Counted from the first letter of the stretch, positions 1 to 7,690 are shown. The stretch: DNA of 14,226 nt from an uncultured Collinsella sp. (GCA_902489955.1 CABUBY010000042.1:1-14226); one strand, 5' to 3'. Made by a program: numbers and translations. The notes: generated by a model from the sequence alone, not told the origin.

Positions 1-1
1 G

Positions 2-1237
2 GATGAAGCCCTCGTAGGCGCTCTGGTAGAGCACCTGCTTGGTCACGGACTCCACGCCGGGAACGTCCTTGGCAATGCCCGGCTCCAGGTTCGGCGCGTA
101 GTACTTCGCGTCGTAGATGCAGAAGGCCAGACCGTCCGCGCCGTCGCCGTGGATCCCGATGACGTCGGGGATGAGCGTGCGCACCTCGCCGCACCCCTCG
201 CCGGCGGCGTCCGCCCACTCCGGCCTCGGGATGATGCCCAGCAGCGTCTCGGCGCCGCGGGCCCGCCACCCCCCGGCGAGCGGGAAGCCCAGCGAGTCGA
301 TGCGGTCGGAGAGCCTGTCGCCGAATGCCGCCTTGCAGGCGAGTTCCCAGGCGTGGTAGAAGCTCGCCGTGCCCAGGCAGAACTCCTCATCGGGGCTCTC
401 GTACTCCTCGGAGGGGTTCAGGTAGCGCAGCAACATGTCGATGACGTCCTGCTTCCACGTCACGAACTGCACCGAGCGCTCCAGCTCCAGCCGGCGCGTC
501 AGGGCCTCCGGCTCTCCCAGGTCCTCCAGGTCCTCGCCGGAGAGGTCCACCTCGGCGAGTCCCAGCAGCTCGTCGATGCCCCAGCGGCGCAGGTCTGCCG
601 AGCAGCGCGTCAGCACGCAGCGGTGCAGGCGCGTCACCAGGTCGGCGGCGTCGCGGGAGGTGTCGCGCGTCTTGAGATCGAAGTAGACCGGCGTGTTGCC
701 GTCCATGAAGGGCTGGTTCTGCACGATGGTGCGGCCCCAGGCGATCTCGCCGGAGCCGTTGTCGCGGATGACGCGCACATAATTCGTGTAGACGCCGTTC
801 TCCTCGTATGAGCCCAACAGCGCCAGCATGAGCGAGAGAGGCCCGCCGCCCTCGTCGGCGTCCGGCAGCGCGGCGCCTATGCCCGCGAGCCGGCCAGAGC
901 TCTTGCGCAGCACGCGGAAGAGCTGCGCAAGCTCGCCCTCCGGGGGATGGGGGAACTCGGCGGAAGGCCGGGGGTAGTACTTCGGGTACGCGCAGACGAG
1001 CGCGCGGCGCCAGCGGGCAAGGCCCACCCACGTGAACTGGTACTTGCCGAGCGCGGCCAGCTCCTCGTCGGCGCCCTCGCCCTCGGGCGCGGCGTCGCTC
1101 CTGAGCGTCAGCACGCCGCGCGAGGCCCACGCCCTCACGCACGCGAGGGCGTCGCGCAAGTCGAGCCCGAGGAGACGCGCGAGGTCACCGACGGAGTAGA
1201 AGTCCCGCTCCCGCACGTAAACGGGGTCGAAGGCCAT
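2..1237 (-). CDS. LlaJI-family restriction endonuclease subunit R2 (partial, 3' end beyond window)
   Basis: This is the nuclease and site-recognition subunit expected of a LlaJI-type restriction system. The frame is open from ATG 1237 to the left edge (412 codons, no stop), so the C-terminus is missing. A GGAGG (1246-1250) sits 8 nt before the ATG, inside the end of R1, whose stop is only 3 nt away; the two are translationally coupled. The first 45 residues (FYSVGDLARLLGL, then ACVRAWASRGVL) look like a winged-helix module. Residues 144-171 (YEENGVYTNYVRVI, EIAWGRTI) followed by PVYFDL near 183 are the block I associate with the LlaJI family. A PD-(D/E)XK active site is visible as P357-D358 and D376-A-K378 (IYDAKYY). 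Family assignment is from recalled motifs plus the diagnostic gene order; the GC content (39/60 over 361-420) is well above that of M1 and M2. An McrC-like role is the alternative, but the paired methyltransferases argue against pure type IV. Confidence 0.9.
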   Translation of the reverse strand, partial: MAFDPVYVRERDFYSVGDLARLLGLDLRDALACVRAWASRGVLTLRSDAAPEGEGADEELAALGKYQFTWVGLARWRRALVCAYPKYYPRPSAEFPHPPEGELAQLFRVLRKSSGRLAGIGAALPDADEGGGPLSLMLALLGSYEENGVYTNYVRVIRDNGSGEIAWGRTIVQNQPFMDGNTPVYFDLKTRDTSRDAADLVTRLHRCVLTRCSADLRRWGIDELLGLAEVDLSGEDLEDLGEPEALTRRLELERSVQFVTWKQDVIDMLLRYLNPSEEYESPDEEFCLGTASFYHAWELACKAAFGDRLSDRIDSLGFPLAGGWRARGAETLLGIIPRPEWADAAGEGCGEVRTLIPDVIGIHGDGADGLAFCIYDAKYYAPNLEPGIAKDVPGVESVTKQVLYQSAYEGFI

Positions 1238-1240
1238 GGA

Positions 1241-3085
1241 CTACGCCTCCACACCCGTCTCGGCGCCGTCCTCGGCGCCGTCGCCCTCCGCCACGCGCTC
1301 GACGGGAGCGTCGAGCGCGAAAACGCCGTCGGCGGAGCTGTCGTACTCGGCGCAAATCTCGGAGTAGGTGAAGTCGGGGTGGCGGAATACCTTGGGGCGC
1401 TTCATTTTCGCGGCGTCCTCGTAGAGGTAGAGCAGCACCTTGCTCTTGAATGCCTCGTCGAAGGCCTCGTCGTCATCCAGTGTGGACTCCTTGAGGAAGA
1501 ACGGACCCAGGAGCTTGTCCTCGTTGACGCGCGCCTTGCCCTTGAGCAAGCCGTTGATGGCGTGGCGCAGGGCGTTCCACTCTACGGGTTCGCGCCTCGA
1601 GCCGATGCGCACGACCTTGCCGGCATACTTCCCTTCGCCCTCGTCGATTCCCATGTAGCGGAACTCCCAGCGGCGCTTGAAGGCGGTGTCCATCGGGAAC
1701 ACGCCCTGGTCGGCGCTGTTCATAGTCGCCCAGATGTAGAGGTTGGAAGGGAGGCGCATCGTGTTCACACGACATGCGGCGTTCTCCTCGTGGCTGTAGA
1801 GCCCTGGAACCTCATCCGCGCGACCGGACGCGTGGTAGAACTCCTTCCAGAGGTACCCTCCGAGGTCGACGGGGACGTCCACGTCGTACTCGCTCTTTCC
1901 GTCGTCGTCGCGGTCGAGCAGCTGGAACACGTCGCCGAAGGTCGCGGCGGGGTTCGCGCGGTTGATCTCCTCCACGATGAGCAGGAAGTTCTCGGCGGGG
2001 TGCGTCATCGCCTCGACATAGCTCTTCACGAGCGGGCCGGGCACGAACTCGTAGGAGACGTAGGGGCGACCCATGTTCTCGGAGAGGGACTCGTCGGCCT
2101 TCTGCTCGGGCCAACGCATCGTCGGCTTGTAGCAGCCGACGAACGAGGCGTAGCTGTAGTCGGGGTGGAAGGTGACGCGACGCGCGTGCGCCTTGTCGAA
2201 GTACTCTTCGGCGAGCTTGTTCAGGCTGTAGGACTTGCCCGTTCCGGGGGCACCGAAGTAGATGAGGTTGTGGGGCTCTGTGGGAGCAGGCAACATGTCA
2301 GGTTCTTGGCGTTTGGGCACGTAATGCGCAAGGGCCGATAGGGGGTCCTCGCCTGTTGAGTAGCCCAGGGAATCTTCTCCGGCAAGTTGGCTCATTATGT
2401 ATGAGCGGAAATACGAACCTATGGCATATTCAAATTGCTTCCTGCCCTCGATTACATCGAGGTAGTAAGCACACGCCGTCTTCATTCCGTCTGAAGACAG
2501 GAGAACCATTGCGCGGAGGACGTACTGCATTTTCCTGATGCGCTCTTCGAAGTCGAGGCTTGCGGCACCAGCGAACTGCTGCTCATGCTCTTTATTGCCC
2601 GTTGCAAGAATGATATGAACAGGTCGGAGAGTCACTACTCCGTTGTTGCTGCCTTGGTAATACGAATCGATATCATCGACCCAAAACGTCTTGGAATTCA
2701 GCTTGCCCTCTTCAAGGGGGTTAGACTTCCCCTTTTGGCTTATTTCAGGAAGAAGCAACAGGGCGGCAAAAAGGTTCCCAATGTTTGGCCGGTCATCCGC
2801 CGCATTACTTTTTACGGAAATGCGAACCTTCCCGCCGACCTCGCGAACGGGATACGTCTCAACAAGCCTAATCGGAGGGCGGCCGGAGAATGAAAGCTCG
2901 AAGCGGATCGACGAACCGATAACGTCCCTTGACCTGATGGTTGAGCCGTCCGCACCTCTGCATGATCCTGCCAGTTCAAGCTGCCCTGCGCCACTGGTTC
3001 CCCTGTAGCGCACATTGAGCGTGTCATCCGTCAGGACAGAGTCTTCAAGCGGATAAGACAGGTTCCATTCGCAGAAGTTGGTCAT
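1241..3085 (-). CDS. McrB-like AAA+ NTPase, restriction subunit R1 (LlaJI type)
   Basis: A 614-residue motor subunit, expected to hydrolyse GTP or ATP and to work with R2 to translocate and cut unmethylated DNA. The C-terminal half holds the McrB-type AAA+ core: Walker A GAPGTGKS (278-285), the conserved stretch FHPDYSYASFVGCYKP (306-321), Walker B plus sensor FLLIVEEINRAN (367-378), the McrB-signature-like MNSAD (455-459; MNTAD is usual) and arginines at 471-472 after MDTAFK. Residues 1-240 match no domain I recognise and probably bind DNA or contact the methyltransferases. The ATG lies 2 nt after the M2 stop; the ribosome-binding site is poor (GAGAG), so coupling to M2 is likely. The gene is compositionally mosaic: 2401-2460 and 2641-2700 are each 26/60 GC, whereas 1861-1920 and 1981-2040 are each 40/60. 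The C-terminus ends in an acidic EGDGAEDGAE tail. Confidence 0.93.
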   Translation of the reverse strand: MTNFCEWNLSYPLEDSVLTDDTLNVRYRGTSGAGQLELAGSCRGADGSTIRSRDVIGSSIRFELSFSGRPPIRLVETYPVREVGGKVRISVKSNAADDRPNIGNLFAALLLLPEISQKGKSNPLEEGKLNSKTFWVDDIDSYYQGSNNGVVTLRPVHIILATGNKEHEQQFAGAASLDFEERIRKMQYVLRAMVLLSSDGMKTACAYYLDVIEGRKQFEYAIGSYFRSYIMSQLAGEDSLGYSTGEDPLSALAHYVPKRQEPDMLPAPTEPHNLIYFGAPGTGKSYSLNKLAEEYFDKAHARRVTFHPDYSYASFVGCYKPTMRWPEQKADESLSENMGRPYVSYEFVPGPLVKSYVEAMTHPAENFLLIVEEINRANPAATFGDVFQLLDRDDDGKSEYDVDVPVDLGGYLWKEFYHASGRADEVPGLYSHEENAACRVNTMRLPSNLYIWATMNSADQGVFPMDTAFKRRWEFRYMGIDEGEGKYAGKVVRIGSRREPVEWNALRHAINGLLKGKARVNEDKLLGPFFLKESTLDDDEAFDEAFKSKVLLYLYEDAAKMKRPKVFRHPDFTYSEICAEYDSSADGVFALDAPVERVAEGDGAEDGAETGVEA

Positions 3086-3087
3086 CG

Positions 3088-3993
3088 CTACTCTCTACCG
3101 CCGTCCTGTGTCTCGATATATTCCTTTATGCAATTTGCCACGTATTCAGCCAACTTGACGGGAACCGCATTGCCAATCGCTTGCTCAACGTGAGTCTTCG
3201 ATCCGACGAAGTCGAATGATTCAGGGAAGGTTTGGAGGTAGCTACGCTCCTTGTATGTGAGCGCCCTCACGCCTTCGCTGATATCCGCCTTATCGGCATG
3301 ATGACGTTTGTAGCTCGGAGGTATTGGCCTGTTAGTCCCGCGCACAGTTACCGCAGGTTCGTCGATGCTGAAGACACCGCGCCTATTGAAGTTTCGCGGA
3401 TGCATGTAATAAAACTGCGTATGGAGGGAATCCCCGAGATAGTCCCGCACCGTCATCTGCTTTTTAGCTAGATGCGCATCCAATATCGCGCCGAGGAAGT
3501 CATTCTCATCGCCCAAATGGCCGATGAGAATGAAGCGCCTCCTTGCCTGCGGCACGCCGCACAGACTGGCATTCAGGATTCTCTTGGTCAGTCCGTAGCC
3601 GGCTTCCCTAAAGATGGCTAAAGCCTCGGGAAGAACGTCCATACGCTCGATGTTGTAAACATTCTCCATGACGAACCACTCGGGTCTGACGTCCCGAACT
3701 ATCTCAGCATATCGGATGGTGAGATTGGCCCTCTTTCCGCGCTGCCTGGCACCCGCAATGGAGAAGTCCTGGCAAGGAGGGCCACCAATTATCATCGACG
3801 GCGAATACTCTTCAATTTTCGGAACCGCTTCCACATCGTAAAGATCGTATTTGAATGCTGGGTGGTCGAAGTTCGCCGAATAGATGTCGACGGCCGCCTG
3901 CCAGTTATCAAACGCCGCCTTTATGTTGAAGCCCGCATTCTGGAATCCGAGCGACATACCGCCGCATCCCGAGAAAAGATCAACGCAGTCCAT
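3088..3993 (-). CDS. DNA (cytosine-5-)-methyltransferase M2 of LlaJI-type system
   Basis: A 301-residue C5 methyltransferase that transfers methyl from SAM to cytosine. Motifs run in canonical order: I DLFSGCGGMSLG (5-16), IV GPPCQDFS (71-78, catalytic C74), VI ENV (110-112), VIII QARRRF (149-154), a short target-recognition region around 160-215, then X GNAVPV (274-279). The start is firm: AGGAGG (4004-4009) lies 10 nt upstream, and the first residues align with M1 (DLF.GCGGMSLGF). The gene begins inside M1, overlapping it by 14 nt, and ends 2 nt before R1. It is the same length as M1 and clearly paralogous to it, including DEP-VT-RG--RPIPPSYK near 211-229 of both. In LlaJI the two MTases modify opposite strands of an asymmetric site; that division of labour is inferred here. 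Confidence 0.95.
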   Translation of the reverse strand: MDCVDLFSGCGGMSLGFQNAGFNIKAAFDNWQAAVDIYSANFDHPAFKYDLYDVEAVPKIEEYSPSMIIGGPPCQDFSIAGARQRGKRANLTIRYAEIVRDVRPEWFVMENVYNIERMDVLPEALAIFREAGYGLTKRILNASLCGVPQARRRFILIGHLGDENDFLGAILDAHLAKKQMTVRDYLGDSLHTQFYYMHPRNFNRRGVFSIDEPAVTVRGTNRPIPPSYKRHHADKADISEGVRALTYKERSYLQTFPESFDFVGSKTHVEQAIGNAVPVKLAEYVANCIKEYIETQDGGRE

Positions 3994-4885
3994 CGCTCAC
4001 ATCCCTCCTGTATTCCAGTAGTGCTCGTGCAACGTAGGTTGCAAGGTTTACCGGTACGGCGTTGCCCACCATCTGGTTGATATCCGTCTTGCTCCCAAAG
4101 AACTTGAAGGACTCCGGGAAAGTCTGGATCCTGCTGCGCTCCTTTGGAGTCAAGCACCGGGCTTGGCTGAGGTCCGCCGCGTCGTTGGGGTGAAGCTTGT
4201 AGCTCGGCGGTATCGGCCTGTCCACACCACGAATAGTGACCGAGGGCTCGTCAATGCTGAAGATGGCCCGCCTCGTGTAGCTTCGCGGAATCCTGAAGTA
4301 GTAATCAATTCCAAGCTCGTTACCGAGATACTCACGAATGGTCATCTGATGGTCAGAAAGGCCCTTCTCAAGATATGGGTCGAGAAACCCGTCGGGCGCC
4401 CCAAGGCATCCGACCAAGAAGTATCTCTTGCGAGCTTGGGGAACCCCGCACAGGCTTGCATCCATCACTCGCCCACTCAAGCCATAACCCTGCGCTTTGA
4501 GGGTGGCCCGAATCGCTTCCATAGATTTGCTCGTTCGAACGCGTGGGACGTTCTCCATAACGATGAAGCGAGGCTTGCACCTCGCGATAATCTCGGCATA
4601 TCTAACAGAGAGGATTGCGCGCCCACCATCCTCGGATCTCTTGCCGGCCTGCGAGAAATCCTGACAAGGAGGCCCGCCGATGATGATGTCCGGAGCGAAG
4701 CCGGCAACTTCCTCGGATACGGAAACGTCGGAAAGATCCCTTTTGAAAACAGGATGATGGAAGTTAGCGCGATAGACATCAATGGCAGCGTCCCAATTGT
4801 CGTAGGCAGCCACAACATTGACGCCAGCCTTTTCGAAACCGAGAGACATTCCGCCGCAGCCAGCGAAAAGGTCAACTGCCGTCAT
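3980..4885 (-). CDS. DNA (cytosine-5-)-methyltransferase M1 of LlaJI-type system
   Basis: First gene of the restriction-modification operon. It carries motif I DLFAGCGGMSLG (5-16), motif IV GPPCQDFS (71-78, catalytic C74), ENV (111-113), QARKRY (150-155) and GNAVPV (274-279). I chose ATG 4885 because it makes the protein 301 residues, exactly the length of its paralogue M2, with both beginning 4 residues before the DLF motif, and because GAGAGGA lies just upstream. In-frame starts also exist at 4918 (312 aa, no visible ribosome-binding site) and further up at 4996. A perfect TATAAT at 4944-4949 is compatible with a start at 4885 or 4918 but not at 4996. The gene has ordinary GC for an accessory gene and is less GC-rich than R2. 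Expected role: protection of one strand of the recognition site before the R subunits are made. Confidence 0.95.
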   Translation of the reverse strand: MTAVDLFAGCGGMSLGFEKAGVNVVAAYDNWDAAIDVYRANFHHPVFKRDLSDVSVSEEVAGFAPDIIIGGPPCQDFSQAGKRSEDGGRAILSVRYAEIIARCKPRFIVMENVPRVRTSKSMEAIRATLKAQGYGLSGRVMDASLCGVPQARKRYFLVGCLGAPDGFLDPYLEKGLSDHQMTIREYLGNELGIDYYFRIPRSYTRRAIFSIDEPSVTIRGVDRPIPPSYKLHPNDAADLSQARCLTPKERSRIQTFPESFKFFGSKTDINQMVGNAVPVNLATYVARALLEYRRDVSDGLR

Positions 4886-4943
4886 GTTCCTCTCGTTTTC
4901 CACGCGCTCGGTCTCCATTTCGATAGATATAGACAAATAAAAA

Positions 4944-4949
4944 ATTATA
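4944..4949 (-). promoter_or_regulatory. -10 box of the M1-M2-R1-R2 operon
   Basis: Minus strand reads TATAAT in an AT-rich pocket (4918-4960) that stands out from its surroundings. No good -35 is present at 16-18 bp; TTGAAT lies 20 bp upstream, which is too far for a standard site. A start near 4937 would give a roughly 50-nt leader to ATG 4885. Two GACGC-type pentamers (4788-4792 and 4820-4824, opposite orientations) lie just inside M1. Whether they regulate anything is unknown. Confidence 0.5.
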
Positions 4950-4996
4950 GTTCCGCTTCTGCCGGATCGATTCAACATCAGTCGACAACAGAACAA

Positions 4997-5737
4997 ATCC
5001 AGTTCTAACGCTTCGCCCGGACAAAAACACTCGTACTCGATTCGAGCTTATTGCCGCCCAGCGGGGCAACCACTGCCGCATGCTCACCCATCAGGCGCCG
5101 TCCGCGCCGCGTCCGCGTCCGCCACGGGTGCCGCGCCGGGTCGGTCGTGCCGCGGGCCGTCCCTCGCAGCGCACACCCTCCGCTCCCGCGGTGTGCAACC
5201 GTCTAATCCACCACGGTCGTCTCGTTGAGTTCGGCGGCGGGAGCAAGTGCCTCGACCATTCCCTCATGCTTGGGAAGGGAAACGAGTAGCGGAAGGATAC
5301 AGGCGTCCCCGCGATGGGCGGGTTGAGGCAACGCCGTGAGACCCGAAAGAAATAAACCATGAATTCCTAAGGATTAGTCTTGTTAAAACAGGCTGCCCGC
5401 GCTCCGGGAACAGGAGGGTGTACACCTCCCCGGCCTCATTCGTTCCGTTTCCTCCCAGGCGACGGCGATCGCATTGAGCGACAGGTTCGACGACCTCAGC
5501 CTGAGCACCTCCCAGCTGTAATGGAAATAAAACCAGCTTTTCGAAGGCGGCGCCGCAACCAGGCGAGCATTTCCGAAATCGCAGCATCACATCGCTCGAA
5601 ATAAGTAATTTGCTACTGTGCGACGGCCCCAAGCACCGTTCCCGCGCGACTCTATCGCAAATACGTTGCTTAGAACAGGGCACTGCCACGTTCCAGCAAA
5701 CCAATCCGAATCCTCGTTTGGTCGGGAGATAGCCCAA
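4997..5737. other. Gene-free stretch between HNH gene and M1; possible decayed coding fragments
   Basis: No gene with a credible start is visible in about 740 bp. Two short frames look coding-like but have no start. On the minus strand, 5373-5203 gives 56 residues ending ALAPAAELNETTVVD then stop. On the plus strand, 5387-5521 gives QATAIALSDRFDDLSLSTSQL-type sequence without its first residue, ending in TAA and with mostly G or C at third positions. Neither matches a family I can name, and they could be the tail of a degraded mobile gene or chance. GC-rich simple sequence at 5095-5190 contains two GCGTC pentamers six bases apart (5109-5113, 5115-5119). No terminator with a clear T-run was found after the HNH gene. 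Confidence 0.3.
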
Positions 5738-6514
5738 TTACCCCTTAAACACCATATCGTTGTGGTATTCAATAAAGTCAGCTCGTGGGGCAAATCGCTT
5801 CGGAAGCGTAATCGGCTCTCCGTTGTAGCGCCACAAATACTCATCCTCAGGTGTTTCATGTCCGACCACACCGGACACCACTATCCTTAGGTCCTTCGTA
5901 ATGGTGATTAGTCCCCGATCGAACGCCTTATCGTGTAATGCGTTCAAGAGCAATCCGTTGTCGGGGGCGAGTCGCTCCGTTTTTGGATCAGAGGCTATCC
6001 AGGGCTTGATATGGCTAGCAACCAACAGAGCCTTGTTTGATAGCCCCGTCAAGCAGCATCTTGAATCGTAATTGACGAGCAAGGTATTTCGAAAGAACTC
6101 TTGGTTCACCCGCATCGAAACGATTGCTTCGCGCTCTTTGCCCTCTGGCAAATCAAAGCCAATCGTCTCTTTCAACTCATCGCTTAGCGGTTCTTCAAAA
6201 TCGAATCGATTGAGGAACACCTCGGTCGCTTCCTCGACGAGCTCATCGCCAGCAGAGGAATACTCAGCCCAAACCATCTCATCCATTTTGCTCGCATGGG
6301 TCATTCCAACCTTGCCGCGAGCGCGTCGACGCTCATCGAAAGATGCAAGATTCCAGATTTTTAGAGCGACTGCGTTCGGCGTTCTGCCAATGGCCTTAGC
6401 TAACGCCTGGACGTCCTCGCCTGTTTTATCAACCTTTTTTGATGGTAGGGCGAGGTACAAAAACAGAGCCGCAAGGGTTTCTTCCCTCGACCATTTGTCT
6501 CCACGGCCTGCCAT
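5738..6514 (-). CDS. HNH endonuclease domain protein
   Basis: A 258-residue protein from ATG 6514, chosen because GAGGAG lies 5 nt upstream; a GTG at 6535 is in frame but less likely. The C-terminal half is an HNH_2-like nuclease: CCLTG (153-157), LLVASHIKPW (163-172, H168), then DNGLLLNALHDKAFDRG (185-201, N186 and H194). The N-terminal 65 residues (KWSREETLAALFLYLALP, IGRTPNAVALKIWNL) form a helical module I know from stand-alone HNH proteins in defence neighbourhoods; it resembles a DNA-binding helix-turn-helix. The gene begins 77 nt after the Abi gene on the same strand, so they may be cotranscribed. Probable role: DNA cleavage in defence, possibly modification-dependent. The target is not visible. 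The residues needed for metal binding are present, so it is likely active. Confidence 0.88.
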   Translation of the reverse strand: MAGRGDKWSREETLAALFLYLALPSKKVDKTGEDVQALAKAIGRTPNAVALKIWNLASFDERRRARGKVGMTHASKMDEMVWAEYSSAGDELVEEATEVFLNRFDFEEPLSDELKETIGFDLPEGKEREAIVSMRVNQEFFRNTLLVNYDSRCCLTGLSNKALLVASHIKPWIASDPKTERLAPDNGLLLNALHDKAFDRGLITITKDLRIVVSGVVGHETPEDEYLWRYNGEPITLPKRFAPRADFIEYHNDMVFKG

Positions 6515-6591
6515 GTTTGCTCCTCGCCCGCGCACCGCTCACGTAATAGGTCCAGGATAATCCCGCGGGGGACCGCACTCGCTGCCTTTTC

Positions 6592-7608
6592 TCATTCGTC
6601 GGTGAATGGTTCACATAATGGCACTCCCCCGCGCTCCTCATACCCGCGCTCGAGCTTCTTCCCAAGCTCCGCAGCGGGCAGATACGGCTCCCAAAGCGGG
6701 CATCCCTGCCAACCCTCCGCGAACCCCATGCGGCGCAGCTCGTCGGCATCCAGCCTGTCTAGCAGCTCAAACAAACGTGTGCGCCAGCCTGTCTCGGGGG
6801 CGATGCGCTCCAGCAGGTAACTCAGGATGGTGAGTATGCCGAACATGTTGTCCGACCGCACCTGGTACGGCTCGTGCCACTCTGGATACTTCGACTTGGT
6901 GGGGATGGTCGGCCTGGTGCCAAGCCCTCTGTTCCACAGGCGGCCATGGTGTGCACATATGTTGCGAGCGGTGTTGATGGCCACGAGCCACGACTTCAAC
7001 ACGCGCGACGATACGCCCAGGTCCCCAGAGATTCTGTTCCTGATGTCAACCGACGCGCCGTTGTAGAGGCGAAGCATCGTGCCGAAGTCCATCAGGTTCA
7101 CGAGAATCCAATAGGGCGGCAGGTCATGCGCGTCGCCGTAGGCCTCCTTGAAGTGGATAGCGAAGGGTTCACGCGAGCGGTCAAGCTCCTCAGTGCATCG
7201 TTCGATGAACTCGCCGTACGCATCGCCCTCAAGGCGCGGGAGATTCTCGCGGTCGAAGAAGCCGAACGCTCCGGTCTTGCCCGCGAGCTCATAGGCCAGC
7301 TGCGTGCGGAAGTAGACCTCGACGCGCTCGATGGCGTCCAAGACGATGAGCCTGAACTGCCTGTCGAAGGTGTAGAGCTTCCAGATCTGGTCGAATGTCG
7401 TGCCCTCGACGAAACGCTCGTCCTTTTCGCCCTCCTTGTCTGCCTCTGGCTTGCGCTTGAAGATGTACCAGTAGCCGCTCAGGCGGTAATAGCCAACGTT
7501 TGCGAGGTGGGCGATAAGGTCATCGCGGTCTGCCACCAGGCCGCGCTCGACTATGAGCAGGTCGGCCTGCTCCTCGAAGGTCAGCCAGGGTTTCTTGTAT
7601 TCCCCCAT
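6592..7608 (-). CDS. Abi_2 family abortive-infection protein (AbiD/AbiF-like, HEPN RNase motif)
   Basis: A 338-residue protein from ATG 7608, preceded by AGGAG with 4 nt spacing; the frame stays open to 7692 but without a better start. N-terminal landmarks of Abi_2 are present: LTFEEQADLLIVERGL (9-24), LANVGYYRLSGYWYIF (35-50), then LYTFDRQFRLIVLDAIERVEV (about 78-98). The C-terminal block NICAHHGRLWNR (216-227) includes R215 and H220 in the Rx4H arrangement of HEPN-superfamily ribonucleases. Known family role: phage-triggered growth arrest or abortive infection, probably through RNA cleavage. It is intact, at usual family length, and sits at the edge of a defence island next to the divergent core operon. 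Its leader carries a terminator-like hairpin, so expression may be attenuated. The alternative reading is a toxin with an RNA antitoxin; the sequence alone does not decide. Confidence 0.88.
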   Translation of the reverse strand: MGEYKKPWLTFEEQADLLIVERGLVADRDDLIAHLANVGYYRLSGYWYIFKRKPEADKEGEKDERFVEGTTFDQIWKLYTFDRQFRLIVLDAIERVEVYFRTQLAYELAGKTGAFGFFDRENLPRLEGDAYGEFIERCTEELDRSREPFAIHFKEAYGDAHDLPPYWILVNLMDFGTMLRLYNGASVDIRNRISGDLGVSSRVLKSWLVAINTARNICAHHGRLWNRGLGTRPTIPTKSKYPEWHEPYQVRSDNMFGILTILSYLLERIAPETGWRTRLFELLDRLDADELRRMGFAEGWQGCPLWEPYLPAAELGKKLERGYEERGGVPLCEPFTDE

Positions 7609-7628
7609 GGTGCTCCTGTGCTCGATGC

Positions 7629-7680
7629 ATAAAAGAAGACCCGCCAGTGTGCATGCTCGAGAGCAGAGGCCGGGCGGGTT
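7629..7680 (-). terminator. Intrinsic terminator/attenuator-like hairpin in the abi leader
   Basis: On the minus strand ACCCGCC (7679-7673) can pair with GGCGGGT (7645-7639), closing a 27-nt loop that itself contains TGCT/AGCA around CTCG. The stem is followed by CTTCTTTTATG, a T-rich tract. It lies between the putative promoter and the Abi ribosome-binding site, so it could end most transcripts about 20 nt before the gene, leaving a short RNA of roughly 55-75 nt. Confidence 0.5.
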
Positions 7681-7690
7681 TACTAAGGTC

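Noticed and set aside
947..2341. Long plus-strand open frame (464 codons) opposite R1 and R2
   Set aside because: It is antisense to genes with clear AAA+ and nuclease motifs; in DNA of about 65% GC the opposite frame stays open by chance, and the translation is repetitive Val/Leu/Glu with no domain.
1..3085. McrBC type IV restriction system
   Set aside because: R1 is McrB-like, but the two cotranscribed C5 methyltransferases and the LlaJI-like blocks in R2 fit a modification-protected LlaJI-type system, not one that attacks methylated DNA.
4163..5008. Plus-strand open frame of 281 codons opposite M1
   Set aside because: Antisense to a methyltransferase with all motifs intact; no ribosome-binding site and no recognisable domain.
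6874..7632. Plus-strand open frame of 252 codons opposite the Abi gene
   Set aside because: It is antisense to the Abi_2 gene, whose motifs are clear; Val/Ala/Arg-rich shadow composition.
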